Shown here: positions 36,183-45,131 of the stretch, one piece after another
Layout of the letters: each line of letters starts with the position of its first letter
Position numbering within the stretch: the stretch's first letter is position 1
DNA from: Pelagibacterium halotolerans B2
GTDB lineage: Bacteria; Pseudomonadota; Alphaproteobacteria; Rhizobiales; Devosiaceae
DNA length: 64,000 nucleotides
Direction of reading: 5' to 3'
Assembly: GCF_000230555.1 (NCBI RefSeq)
Contig: NC_016078.1
Span: 372,001 to 436,000, forward strand
Notes under the pieces: model-generated
What the model was told of the DNA's origin: nothing
Seen by the model: the letters and a program-made list of their open reading frames with translations, nothing else
Databases searched by the model: none
Position numbers and translations under genes: made by a program

Positions 36183-37222
36183 GATCGTCCTCCATCTTGC
36201 GGCGCAGCCCCGGTGGAATTGCGCACGATCAGATCGACATTGGCGGTCTTCTGCAGGCTCTTGGGAGCGGCGCCATCGATCCGCTTGTGTATCATTTCGG
36301 CCAGCGCAAGCCCGGCCTCCCGGATCGGCACCCGCGTAACCGTCAGCGGTGTGGAAAAATGTTCCGACCGCAGATGAGGCAGCACGTCGTCATGAGCGAT
36401 GATCGAAACGTCTTTCCCGATCTCAAGCCCTGCTTCTCCCGCAGCCCGCATGACCCCGATCGCCATCAGGGTGGATGAGCACAGGAACGCGGTGGGCGGT
36501 AGCCCATGCAGTCCCGAGAGCCATTTCGCCGCCTGATTGTAGCCGGCGTCCTCGCTCATTTCCGAATGGGAAACGAACCGCGCCGGCACATGAATGCCCC
36601 GCGCGGCGAGCGTCGTCCGAAACGCCGCTTCGCGCTGCACGGCAAAAGCGAGCCCCGCCGAACCGTTGAGAAAAGCGATCCGCCTGTGCCCCAACGCAAT
36701 GAGCAGTTCGGTGGCGCGCGAAAACGCGCCGTGATTGTCGATATCGTAAAACCCGTAGGCGACGTCTTCACCGACATGGCCGTGTACCACGAAGGGGAAA
36801 TTGCGTTCGGTCAGCATCGCGATACGCGGATCGTCCACTTCGGGGGCCGACACCACAAGTCCGTCGATCGAGCCCGACGCGATGAGTCGCTGATATGCCG
36901 CAAGCTGGGCACCGGGTGCCGCATGGCGAAGGATCAGGTCGAGTTCGCGATCCGCCAGCCCCATCGACAGGCCCGCCAGATACTCGACGAAGTGCGGATC
37001 GACCAGCAGGTTGCGCGCGGCCCGAAAAATGATGCCGACCATGCCCGATTTGCCGGTAGCCAGGCGGCGAGCGCTTGTGTTGGGGCGATAGTTGAGCGCC
37101 TCGGCCGCCTCGACCACCCGTATGCGGGTTTTTTCCCCAACCTCGGGATATCCGTTCAGCGCGCGGCTCACAGTGGCCGGCGACAGGCCGAGATGGTTGG
37201 CCAGTTCCCGCAATGTCGTCAC
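36176..37222 (-). CDS. LacI-family repressor of the first alpha-glucoside locus
   Basis: The product has 348 residues from a GTG at 37222 placed after GGGAGGGAGG; an upstream TTG (37240) is less likely. The helix-turn-helix LRELANHLGLSPATVSRALN and hinge region (RPNTSARRLATGKSGMVG) are followed by a periplasmic-binding-protein-like sensor domain (60-335). It is divergent from the alpha-glucosidase gene, with two copies of a (T/C)TAAA(G/C)CG(G/A)TTTGAA site in between. It very likely represses both transcription units until a glucoside or derivative binds. Confidence 0.92.
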   Translation of the reverse strand: MTTLRELANHLGLSPATVSRALNGYPEVGEKTRIRVVEAAEALNYRPNTSARRLATGKSGMVGIIFRAARNLLVDPHFVEYLAGLSMGLADRELDLILRHAAPGAQLAAYQRLIASGSIDGLVVSAPEVDDPRIAMLTERNFPFVVHGHVGEDVAYGFYDIDNHGAFSRATELLIALGHRRIAFLNGSAGLAFAVQREAAFRTTLAARGIHVPARFVSHSEMSEDAGYNQAAKWLSGLHGLPPTAFLCSSTLMAIGVMRAAGEAGLEIGKDVSIIAHDDVLPHLRSEHFSTPLTVTRVPIREAGLALAEMIHKRIDGAAPKSLQKTANVDLIVRNSTGAAPQDGGRSW

Positions 37223-37280
37223 CCGAGCCTCCCTCCCCAAGTGATAATGCTCTCAGCGCCGCGGGGGCGCCGATAGAAAC

Positions 37281-37295
37281 TTAAAGCGGTTTGAA
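37281..37295. promoter_or_regulatory. LacI-type operator, copy 1
   Basis: TTAAAGCGGTTTGAA, a palindrome centred on CG as in most LacI-family sites. It matches copy 2 (37379-37393) at 12 of 15 positions and lies on the lacI-proximal side of the divergent region. Confidence 0.65.
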
Positions 37296-37366
37296 GATGG
37301 CCTGTCAATGATCGTTGAACTGCAGTACGACTTACGCAAGAGATCGGGCTAAAGTACGTTTCCTGG

Positions 37367-37395
37367 TTGACAGGAAAACTAAACCGATTTGAATT
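37367..37395 (+). promoter_or_regulatory. Promoter of the alpha-glucosidase/malEFG unit with embedded operator
   Basis: A consensus -35 TTGACA (37367-37372) is followed after 17 bases by TGAATT (37390-37395). Operator copy 2 (CTAAACCGATTTGAA, 37379-37393) lies in the spacer and reaches into the -10 element, an ideal position for repression. The gene start is 39 bases further on. Confidence 0.65.
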
Positions 37396-37433
37396 GTGGG
37401 CCATCGGAGCCGGTTCACGCGAGGAGGTATGCA

Positions 37434-39086
37434 ATGTCGGATTGGTGGCGCGGCGGGGTGATCTACCAGATTTACCCGCGCTCCTTTCAGGACAGCAATG
37501 GTGACGGAATCGGCGACCTGCGCGGTATTCTCGACAGGCTTGAGCATGTCGCGTCGCTCGGCGTTGATGCGATCTGGTTATCCCCGATCTTCACTTCGCC
37601 GATGGCCGATATGGGCTACGACGTTTCAAACTATACCGACATCGATCCGCTTTTCGGCTCTCTGGCCGATTTCGACGCGCTGATCGAAAAGGCCCATGAA
37701 CTTGGCCTCAAGGTGGTGATCGATCAGGTGGTCAGCCACACTTCAGACAAGCATCCCTGGTTCATCGAATCCAAATCCTCGCGCACCAATCCACGCGCCG
37801 ATTGGTACGTCTGGGCCGATCCAGATGAAGACGGAACGCCGCCCAACAACTGGCCTTCCGTGTTCGGCGGTCCGGCCTGGGAATGGAACGGCACGCGCCG
37901 GCAGTATTATCTGCACAATTTCCTCATCGCCCAGCCCGACCTCAATTTCCATAACCCCCAGGTGCAGGACGCGGTGTTGGCCACCATGCGTTTCTGGCTC
38001 GAGCGCGGCGTCGACGGCTTCCGCTTCGATACCGTGAATTACTATTTTCACGACAGGAAACTGCGCTCCAACCCGCCTGCGCCTCGGGAAAAAGAGACCC
38101 CGCTCGAAGCCGATCCTTACGGCATGCAGTTTCACAAATTTTCCAAGAACCGCCCGGAAAACATAGATTTTCTCAAACGCGTACGCGCCCTGCTCGATGA
38201 ATTTCCCGGCACCACGACGGTTGGGGAGGTAGGCGAGGCCCATCGGGCCATCGAGATCATGGCGGCCTATACCGCCGGCGACGATCTTTTGCACATGTGC
38301 TACTCGTTCGACATGCTCGGCCCCACTTTCACGCCGCGCCATTTCCGTTCCCGCGTTGAAAAATTCTTCAAGGGCGCCCCGGACGGTTGGCCATGCTGGA
38401 GCTTTTCCAACCACGATGTGAACCGGCACATTTCCCGGTGGGAAGCTCACGCGGTCACCCCCGACGCCCTAGGGCGCCAATCGGCATCCCTGCTGCTCAC
38501 CCTCAAGGGGTCCGTCTGCATCTATCAGGGCGAAGAGCTGGGATTGCCCGAAGCCGAACTCGAATATTCCGAGCTGACCGATCCGCCGGGCCTGCGCTTT
38601 TGGCCGGACAACAAGGGTCGCGATGGCTGCCGCACGCCCATGCCATGGACCGGTGAGCCCAATGCCGGTTTTTCGGAGGTGAAGCCCTGGCTGCCGGTCA
38701 AGGGTCCGCATTTAAAGCGCAACGTCGCAGCGCTCGAAGCCGACCCCGATTCCCTGCTGCACTATTACCGTACCATCCTGAAATACCGGAAGAACAACCC
38801 CGCGCTCATCGACGGCGAGATCGTTTTCCATGATGTCAAGGAACCGATCCTGGGATTTTCGCGCCGGAACGGTCAGGACGCACTCATGTGCGTTTTCAAC
38901 CTTTCGGCAAAGCCACATGCCCTTTCAATCAAGGGCCTGCCCAATCTGGCGACACTGGCCGGCGTTTCGAACGGCGCTGCGCTGCGGGGAAAGGCGCTCG
39001 AACTGGAGGGCAATGGCTTTGCCATTATTGAATGCGGCGCCGGTTTCGACCCGGCCGCTATATCGCTGACCCTGTCAAAGGGGTGA
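37434..39086 (+). CDS. Alpha-glucosidase, GH13 (first copy)
   Basis: The product has 550 residues from the ATG at 37434 behind GAGGAGG; cytoplasmic, no signal peptide. GH13 (alpha/beta)8 barrel: region I VVIDQVVSHTSDKHPWF, nucleophile D199 (VDGFRFDTVNYYF), acid/base E265 (TTVGEVGE), transition-state D328 (FSNHDVNRH), then a small beta C-terminal domain. It hydrolyses terminal alpha-glucosidic bonds of imported maltose, sucrose or trehalulose-like sugars to glucose. It is the first gene of a run with malE, malF and malG. It is a paralogue of the product of 58937-60619 with the same layout. Confidence 0.95.
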   Translation: MSDWWRGGVIYQIYPRSFQDSNGDGIGDLRGILDRLEHVASLGVDAIWLSPIFTSPMADMGYDVSNYTDIDPLFGSLADFDALIEKAHELGLKVVIDQVVSHTSDKHPWFIESKSSRTNPRADWYVWADPDEDGTPPNNWPSVFGGPAWEWNGTRRQYYLHNFLIAQPDLNFHNPQVQDAVLATMRFWLERGVDGFRFDTVNYYFHDRKLRSNPPAPREKETPLEADPYGMQFHKFSKNRPENIDFLKRVRALLDEFPGTTTVGEVGEAHRAIEIMAAYTAGDDLLHMCYSFDMLGPTFTPRHFRSRVEKFFKGAPDGWPCWSFSNHDVNRHISRWEAHAVTPDALGRQSASLLLTLKGSVCIYQGEELGLPEAELEYSELTDPPGLRFWPDNKGRDGCRTPMPWTGEPNAGFSEVKPWLPVKGPHLKRNVAALEADPDSLLHYYRTILKYRKNNPALIDGEIVFHDVKEPILGFSRRNGQDALMCVFNLSAKPHALSIKGLPNLATLAGVSNGAALRGKALELEGNGFAIIECGAGFDPAAISLTLSKG

Positions 39087-39156
39087 GCTTTGCGTAACGT
39101 CCGGCAGCCCGCCGAGGAGCGGCGCCGGACATCGTCGTGTCAGGGAGGACACCACA

Positions 39157-40326
39157 ATGCACAAAACGGCTTTCAGCCTTGCGGGCGCACTCATCGTGCT
39201 TGCCGCTTCCACCTCGATCGCCCAGGCGTTTGAAGACGGCGCCATTGTCATCTGGCAGGATGATCGTGCTCCCGACCTCCTCACCCAGATCGGCGCGCAG
39301 TTCGAAGCCGATCTGGGTATTCGCGTCATCGTCGAAAATGTCGACCCGCTCACCGACCGCTTCCAACAGGCGGCAGCCACCGGCGATGGCCCCGACATCG
39401 TGATGTGGGCTCATGATCGGCTCGGCGAATGGGCCGCCGGCGGCCTCATCGCGCCGGTCTCGCCCAGCGCATCGGTGGTCGAAGCCAATCTTGAAAGCGC
39501 CTGGGAAGCCGTCACCTTCGACAACCGCGTTTGGGGATACCCCGTCGCCGTCGAAGCGATCGGGCTGGTTTATAATCGCGACCTCGTCGAAACCCCACCG
39601 GAAAACTTCGAGGACATCGCAGAGATGGACCTCCCCGAAGGCGTCACCCCCATCATGTGGGCTTACAATGACACCTATTTCACTTTTCCCATGCTGGCCG
39701 CCAATGGTGGTTATGCCTTCGAGATGGTCGATGGCAGCTACGATGGCTCTCAGACCGGCGTTAACACAGAGGGAGCCATTCAGGGCGGCGAAGTGCTGGC
39801 CGATCTCATCGAATCCGAAACCATGCCGCGTGGTGTCGACTATGGCGTCATGGAAGGCGCCTTCGCCAATGGCGAAGTCGCCATGATCATCAATGGTCCT
39901 TGGTCGTGGTCGGGCTATGAGGAGGCCGGCATAGACATTGGGGTCGCTTCGCTCCCCGCCGTTGCTGGGTCTCCCAGCCGTCCGTTCCTGGGCGTTCAGG
40001 CTCTCGCGCTCAATGCCGCCTCGCCCAATCGGGATTTGGCGGTCGAGTTTATCGAGAACTACCTGCTGACCGACGAAAACATCCAGCTCTGGAACTCGAC
40101 CGGCGCGCTTGGTGTGCCCACCGACATTTCCGTCGGCGCAGCCGAAGACGATGACAAGATCGTCCAGACCCTCGCCAATGCCGAAGTGGGCGTGCCCATG
40201 CCGTCAAACCCGGAAATGGGTGCATTTTGGTCGGCCATGGAGCCGGCGCTGGGCAATATCACCTCGGGTGCGACCTCGGTCGAACAGGCCCTCAACGACG
40301 CGGCCGCCCGCATCCTGGGCGAGTAG
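39157..40326 (+). CDS. Maltose/maltodextrin-type ABC solute-binding protein
   Basis: The product has 389 residues. The signal peptide (MHKTAFSLAGALIVLAASTS, cleavage after AQA) directs it to the periplasm. Family-1 binding-protein features: GAIVIWQDDRAPDLLTQIGA, GDGPDIVMWAHDRLGEWAAG, GYPVAVEAIGLVYNRDL, AMIINGPWSW. The WAHDRLGEWAAGGL segment is typical of MalE. It delivers an oligosaccharide to the MalF/MalG-like pair. A GC-rich hairpin follows the stop. Confidence 0.92.
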   Translation: MHKTAFSLAGALIVLAASTSIAQAFEDGAIVIWQDDRAPDLLTQIGAQFEADLGIRVIVENVDPLTDRFQQAAATGDGPDIVMWAHDRLGEWAAGGLIAPVSPSASVVEANLESAWEAVTFDNRVWGYPVAVEAIGLVYNRDLVETPPENFEDIAEMDLPEGVTPIMWAYNDTYFTFPMLAANGGYAFEMVDGSYDGSQTGVNTEGAIQGGEVLADLIESETMPRGVDYGVMEGAFANGEVAMIINGPWSWSGYEEAGIDIGVASLPAVAGSPSRPFLGVQALALNAASPNRDLAVEFIENYLLTDENIQLWNSTGALGVPTDISVGAAEDDDKIVQTLANAEVGVPMPSNPEMGAFWSAMEPALGNITSGATSVEQALNDAAARILGE

Positions 40327-40336
40327 GCAAATAGGG

Positions 40337-40358
40337 TGGGGCGGCTTCTGCCGCCCCA
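40337..40358 (+). other. Intercistronic hairpin after the solute-binding protein gene
   Basis: The stem TGGGGCGGC (40337-40345) pairs perfectly with GCCGCCCCA (40350-40358) around TTCT, without a U-tract, between the binding-protein stop and the malF-like start. It could stabilise the upstream mRNA or attenuate the permease genes, allowing excess binding protein. Similar hairpins occur at 55259 and 63627. Confidence 0.65.
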
Positions 40359-40383
40359 TCTTAAACCCGGGGAGGAACGGGCG

Positions 40384-41931
40384 ATGTCGGTTGCAATGCC
40401 AGCCCAGCCTGGCAATCGTGGAGCCCTTTGGCGCGATCTCGTGGCAAAAGCCCTCGTGGCGCTGGTTTCACTGGCCATCCTGTTTGCCGCCTGGGTGGTT
40501 TATGCTGTGGGGCAGGCGCTGTTCGGCGCCTGTCTGGTTGTCGTCGCATTGGCGTTTTTTGCCATCTACGGCTTTCGCCAGTTCTATTTCGCTCGCTTCA
40601 TTTTCCCCGGCGCCGTAGCGGTCCTGCTCTTCATTCTCTTTCCGGTGCTCTATACGATCTATCTGGGTTTCACGAACTACTCGTCTTTCAACCTTCTGAC
40701 ATTCGAGCGGGCCCAGAACGTCCTTCTGTCCAGCCGCATCATTGATGAAGAAACCCGCCGACCTTTCGCTCTTGTGGCCGAAGGCGACCAGTATCGGGTC
40801 TTTCTCCCGCAAGGGGAGGGCGGTCTTCTCTCCGAGCCCGCCCCGCTCGATGGCGAGCCAGCCAGCCTTGCAGCCGAACAGGTCGAAAGGGCGCCGCAGA
40901 CCACTCTCGAAATGCGCGACGTCGTCGCCCTGCGTGATCCCCTGTCGCGCATTGAAGTTACGCTGCCCGATCAGACCCTCCTGCGCGCTTCGGGCCTGCG
41001 CGAATTCGCCTATGTCCAGCCTGAATACGAACTGGTCGAGGATGAAAAACTCCGTCACGTCGAAACCGGCGAAATCCTGACGCCCAATCACGAGATCGGA
41101 TTTTACGTCCGCGAGGATGGCAGCCGCGTTACCCCGGGCTGGCGCGTCTTTATCGGAACGGGCAATTTCGAACGCATCTTCCAGTCGCAGGGCATTCGCG
41201 GTCCGCTGATCGGCATCTTTATCTGGACAGTCGGTTTTGCCGTGGGCTCGACAGTCCTGTGTTTTTCGCTCGGGCTGCTTCTCGCCACCATCCTGCAATG
41301 GGAGCATATGCGCTTCCGCGCGGTCTATCGCATCCTCCTGATCCTGCCCTACGCGGTTCCGGCCTTTATCTCGATCCTGGTCTTTCGCGGGCTGTTCAAT
41401 CAGAATTTTGGCGAAATCAATCTGATCCTCAACGCCATCTTCGGTATACGCCCGGCCTGGTTCACCGACGGCTTTCTGGCCCGCGCCATGCTCCTCATCG
41501 TCAATGTGTGGCTCGGTTACCCCTATATGATGCTGCTCGGTATGGGCTTTTTGCAGGCAGTGCCCCAAGAGCAGAAAAAGGCTGCGATCCTTGAAGGGGC
41601 AGGGGCCTTGCGCGTGTTTTTCACCATCACCCTGCCACAAATCCTGCCACCCTTCCTGCCGCTCCTGCTGGCCACCTTTGCCTTCAACTTCAACAACATC
41701 GTCCTGATCCTGCTCTTGACGACCGGTGGTCCCGACATTCCGGGCACCGTCATTCCTGCGGGGCAAACAGATATTCTGGGCTCGTTCACCTTCCGCATGG
41801 CCTTCATGGATTCCGGTCAGCAATTCGGCCTCGCCGGTGCCATAACGCTCATCATTTTCCTTGTCGTGACGATCATCGCCTACGCCAATTTTATTGCCAT
41901 GCGGCGCACCCAGCACGGAGCAGTCCAATGA
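40384..41931 (+). CDS. ABC sugar permease, MalF type
   Basis: The product has 515 residues from the ATG at 40384 (GGGGAGGAA upstream). Three N-terminal membrane helices are followed by a long periplasmic loop (about 115-275), the MalF P2 loop that contacts the binding protein. Five C-terminal helices carry the EAA loop (EQKKAAILEGAGALRVFFTI). The size and loop mark it as MalF rather than the short AglF/UgpA type. It is coupled to malG by a four-base overlap (ATGA). Confidence 0.93.
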   Translation: MSVAMPAQPGNRGALWRDLVAKALVALVSLAILFAAWVVYAVGQALFGACLVVVALAFFAIYGFRQFYFARFIFPGAVAVLLFILFPVLYTIYLGFTNYSSFNLLTFERAQNVLLSSRIIDEETRRPFALVAEGDQYRVFLPQGEGGLLSEPAPLDGEPASLAAEQVERAPQTTLEMRDVVALRDPLSRIEVTLPDQTLLRASGLREFAYVQPEYELVEDEKLRHVETGEILTPNHEIGFYVREDGSRVTPGWRVFIGTGNFERIFQSQGIRGPLIGIFIWTVGFAVGSTVLCFSLGLLLATILQWEHMRFRAVYRILLILPYAVPAFISILVFRGLFNQNFGEINLILNAIFGIRPAWFTDGFLARAMLLIVNVWLGYPYMMLLGMGFLQAVPQEQKKAAILEGAGALRVFFTITLPQILPPFLPLLLATFAFNFNNIVLILLLTTGGPDIPGTVIPAGQTDILGSFTFRMAFMDSGQQFGLAGAITLIIFLVVTIIAYANFIAMRRTQHGAVQ

Positions 41932-42818
41932 TCGTGGAAAACAGGCGGACGCTGCTGCTCAAGAAATTCGCGGCCCACGGATTCCTCATCGGGTTTATCG
42001 TGGTCATCATGTTCCCGTTCCTGATGGTGGTCTCGATCTCGTTTAGGGAGGGCAATTTCTCGGTCGGCACTCTGATCCCCACAAACCCCACGCTCGAGCA
42101 TTGGTACCTTGCGCTCGGTCTCGAATACACGCGCGCCGATGGCACGGTGGTCCAGCCACCCTATCCGGTGCTGCTCTGGATGTGGAATTCGATCAAGCTC
42201 GGCATCATCTCGGCCGCGGGGGCGCTGGCCATCGCAACCATCTCGGCCTACGCGCTGAGCCGCATCCGATTCCGGGGTCGCATGGCGTTCCTCGATTCCC
42301 TGCTCATCATCCAGATGTTTCCCACGACGCTCGCTCTGGTCGCGCTCTATGCCATTTTCGATACGATGGGCGGCATTTCTCCAGTCATCGGGCTCGACAG
42401 CCACACCTCCCTGGTGCTGGTCTATCTCTCGGGGGTGATGATGCACATCTGGACCATCAAGGGCTATTTCGACAGCGTCGATCCGGCCCTCGACAAGGCC
42501 GCCGCCATCGACGGGGCCACGCCCTGGCAGACCTTCCGCTTCGTCTTTCTGCCGCTGGCCGTACCGATCATGGCTGTGGTGTTCGTTCTGGTCTTTATCG
42601 GCGTCGTCAACGATTACCCCATCGCCTCGATCCTTTTGCGCTCGGAAGAAAACCTTACCCTGGCCACCGGTTCGCGCTTTTATCTCAGCGAGTTTGAATA
42701 TCGCTGGGGCGATTTCGCCGCCGCGGCGATCCTCTCGGGCATCCCGATCACGGTGGTGTTCCTCATTGCCCAACGCTATCTGGTTTCGGGGCTTTCGGAA
42801 GGCTCGGTCAAGGGCTGA
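41928..42818 (+). CDS. ABC sugar permease, MalG type
   Basis: This 296-residue protein has six membrane helices (GFLIGFIVVIMFPFLMVVSI; MHIWTIKGYFDSVDPALDKA) and an EAA motif (ALDKAAAIDGATPWQTFRFV) that docks on the ATPase. It overlaps malF by ATGA. Its last 43 bases overlap the convergent AbrB-type gene. With malE, malF and the ATPase at 35055 it forms a complete importer. Confidence 0.93.
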   Translation: MIVENRRTLLLKKFAAHGFLIGFIVVIMFPFLMVVSISFREGNFSVGTLIPTNPTLEHWYLALGLEYTRADGTVVQPPYPVLLWMWNSIKLGIISAAGALAIATISAYALSRIRFRGRMAFLDSLLIIQMFPTTLALVALYAIFDTMGGISPVIGLDSHTSLVLVYLSGVMMHIWTIKGYFDSVDPALDKAAAIDGATPWQTFRFVFLPLAVPIMAVVFVLVFIGVVNDYPIASILLRSEENLTLATGSRFYLSEFEYRWGDFAAAAILSGIPITVVFLIAQRYLVSGLSEGSVKG

Positions 42819-43834
42819 CGTCCCTTGACCAGCATGACCACCAGCGGGATGGCGATTGTCAGCATCAGCAGCCGCGCAACGTGATGGGCGGCAATGAACG
42901 CTGTGTCATAACCGAGCGCAATGCCCAGCGCGCCCATTGATTCAAGGCCACCAGGTGACAGCCCGAGCCAGATCTGGCCCATTGGCATTGAGACGAAAAA
43001 GCTCGCGCCAAAGGCAAAAACAGTCGTTATCGCGACGGTGATCGCCGTGGCCACGGTGCCGCCGAATGCGGCCTGCATGAATTCAGCGCGTGTCATCCCC
43101 GCAAAACGCGACCCGATCAAAGCCCCCATGCCCACAAAAGTCAGGTCAACCAGGATCGGTGGCAGTGAGCCGTCGAAATGACCGGTCAGCTTCATTGCCG
43201 TCGCAAATGCCATCGACCCCAGTACATAGCCTGCGGGCATCTTGAGGCGCGTGAAACCCCATCCGACCAGCGCGCAACCTGCTGCAACCATGGCCAGCGT
43301 GGTCAGGTCCATGAGTTCGCTGCCGCCCCCTGAATAATGTCCCACGGGCAGGAAAAGGGCCCCGATAGGTGCAAACAGCGTAAGAAACATCACCCTCTGG
43401 ACCTGTATGATGACGATCTGCCGCGGATTGCCGACCCCGGTCGAAGCCAGCGCCATGATGAACGAGAGATGGCCGGGAAAGGACGAAAGATAGGCCGTTC
43501 CGGCGTCAAACCTGAACAGCCTGCGCAGCACGATACCGCAAATCGTGACGATGACCACGAGTTCGAGTGCCAGGGCTCCAAGCGTTGTCGGCCATTGACC
43601 GATCAACTGTAGCGTGTCGGGCGCCACATTGGCCCCCATCGAGAGCCCGACGCACACGAAAAGCACGTTGCGCAATCCGTTGGGCATGGTCGCCGGAAAG
43701 CCCGACAGCGCGGCAATCGAAACCGCAAGTGCTCCGCCCATCAGCATTCCACCCGGAACCCCGAGCATGCTGATCGCAAGGGAGCCCACGGCGGCTATGA
43801 TGAGGGTGAGGCCGGTTCGGAGCGCCCGGTGCAT
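42776..43834 (-). CDS. AbrB-family (ammonia monooxygenase-like) membrane protein
   Basis: The product has 352 residues from the ATG at 43834 with AGGAG upstream; the TTG just before it is less likely. Ten or so membrane helices form two AbrB duplication units: GGMLMGGALAVSIAALSGFP, then PAGYVLGSMAFATAMKLTG; also SPGGLESMGALGIALGYDTA. Despite the historical name, members are probable transporters or regulators of unknown substrate. The gene ends inside malG and lies ten bases downstream of the M20 amidohydrolase gene on the same strand. Confidence 0.85.
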   Translation of the reverse strand: MHRALRTGLTLIIAAVGSLAISMLGVPGGMLMGGALAVSIAALSGFPATMPNGLRNVLFVCVGLSMGANVAPDTLQLIGQWPTTLGALALELVVIVTICGIVLRRLFRFDAGTAYLSSFPGHLSFIMALASTGVGNPRQIVIIQVQRVMFLTLFAPIGALFLPVGHYSGGGSELMDLTTLAMVAAGCALVGWGFTRLKMPAGYVLGSMAFATAMKLTGHFDGSLPPILVDLTFVGMGALIGSRFAGMTRAEFMQAAFGGTVATAITVAITTVFAFGASFFVSMPMGQIWLGLSPGGLESMGALGIALGYDTAFIAAHHVARLLMLTIAIPLVVMLVKGRQPLTEPSESPETR

Positions 43835-43844
43835 CAACTCGCTC

Positions 43845-45011
43845 CTACTGGGCCGCCAGCGCCCTCTCGGCCAACCGCACCCAGTAGCTTACCCCCATAG
43901 GGATCGCTTCGTCGTTGAAATCATAGGTGTCCGTGTGAAGATCGGCGCTGTCGCCATTTCCAAGGAAAATATAGGACCCCGGGCGCGCATTGAGCATATA
44001 AGCGAAATCCTCGCCGCCCATGGTCGGATCCACGGCATCGTTCACCCGCTCCTCGCCGACGATTTCGCGCGCTACCTCCGCCGCAAAGACCGTCTGCTCT
44101 GGCGCATTGACCGTCACCGGATACCCCCGCATCCATTTCACTGTCGCGCTGGCGCCGAACGCCCGCGCAAGCTGGGGCGCCAGGTGTTTGATCCCCTCTT
44201 CCATTTGTGCGCGCACGTCCTCGTCCAGCGTGCGCACGGTTCCCGTAAGCCGCGCGGTGCGCGGAATGACGTTGTAGGCTGTGCCCGCATTGACTGTCGT
44301 GACCGAAAGAACCGCCGAGCGGATCGGATCGACCGAGCGTGACACCAGCGTCTGCAGGCCCGAAATGATGTGGGCGGAAACGATCACCGGGTCGACGGCA
44401 AGATGCGGCATGGCCGCATGCCCGCCATGGCCTTCGATGTCGATCGCGAACTGGTCCGTGCCTGCCATGATCCCGCCGGTCCGGATGGCAAACTCCCCTA
44501 GCGGAATGCCGGGCATGTTGTGCATGCCGAACACCTGGGAAATGCCGAAACGCTCCATCAGTCCATCTTCCACCATCAAACGCCCGCCGCCGCCACCTTC
44601 CTCGGCTGGTTGGAAGATGACGATCACCGTGCCATCGAAATTGCGCGTCTCGGCCAGGTAGCGCGCGGCGCCCAGCAGCATCGCTGTGTGCCCGTCATGG
44701 CCGCATGCATGCATCTTTCCGGTGTTGCCCGAAGCATAGGACTTTCCGGTCCGCTCGGTGATCGGCAATGCGTCCATATCCGCGCGCAACCCAACGACAC
44801 GATCCGAATCGCCCTTGCCGCGGATAACCCCGACCACACCGGTCCGCCCGATCCCCGTTACCACCTCGTCCACCCCGAATGCCTTGAGCTGTTCGGACAC
44901 GAAGCCGGCCGTTTCATGGACGTCGTAGAGAAGTTCGGGATTGGCATGGAGGTGCTGGCGCCACGCGGCGATATCTGCGTGGAATTCGGCAACACGATTG
45001 ATGATGGGCAT
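43845..45011 (-). CDS. M20-family metallo-amidohydrolase (hippurate-hydrolase type)
   Basis: This 388-residue cytoplasmic enzyme has zinc ligands in MHACGHDGHTAML (C/H) and FQPAEEGGGGG (E-E) and in PTMGGEDFAY near the end. A central dimerisation domain is at about 185-300 (GHGGHAAMPHLAVDP). The family deacylates N-acyl amino acids such as hippurate, N-acetyl amino acids or indole-acetyl conjugates. The AbrB-type gene follows with a ten-base gap, so the two probably share a transcript. Confidence 0.93.
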   Translation of the reverse strand: MPIINRVAEFHADIAAWRQHLHANPELLYDVHETAGFVSEQLKAFGVDEVVTGIGRTGVVGVIRGKGDSDRVVGLRADMDALPITERTGKSYASGNTGKMHACGHDGHTAMLLGAARYLAETRNFDGTVIVIFQPAEEGGGGGRLMVEDGLMERFGISQVFGMHNMPGIPLGEFAIRTGGIMAGTDQFAIDIEGHGGHAAMPHLAVDPVIVSAHIISGLQTLVSRSVDPIRSAVLSVTTVNAGTAYNVIPRTARLTGTVRTLDEDVRAQMEEGIKHLAPQLARAFGASATVKWMRGYPVTVNAPEQTVFAAEVAREIVGEERVNDAVDPTMGGEDFAYMLNARPGSYIFLGNGDSADLHTDTYDFNDEAIPMGVSYWVRLAERALAAQ

Positions 45012-45131
45012 GAAAGAACCTGAAGGCGATATGTGAAATGTCCAATGTCTGCGCCTCGGCGCGCGGCGTCAACGTCTCTTGTTTCCGGCGTGGCCGGACG
45101 CTATCCACGATCTAGAAAATTGGACATTCGG

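Noticed and set aside
40468..41928. 486-codon minus-strand open frame
   Set aside because: Exactly antisense to the malF-like gene, Asp/His/Gln-rich, no recognisable domain.
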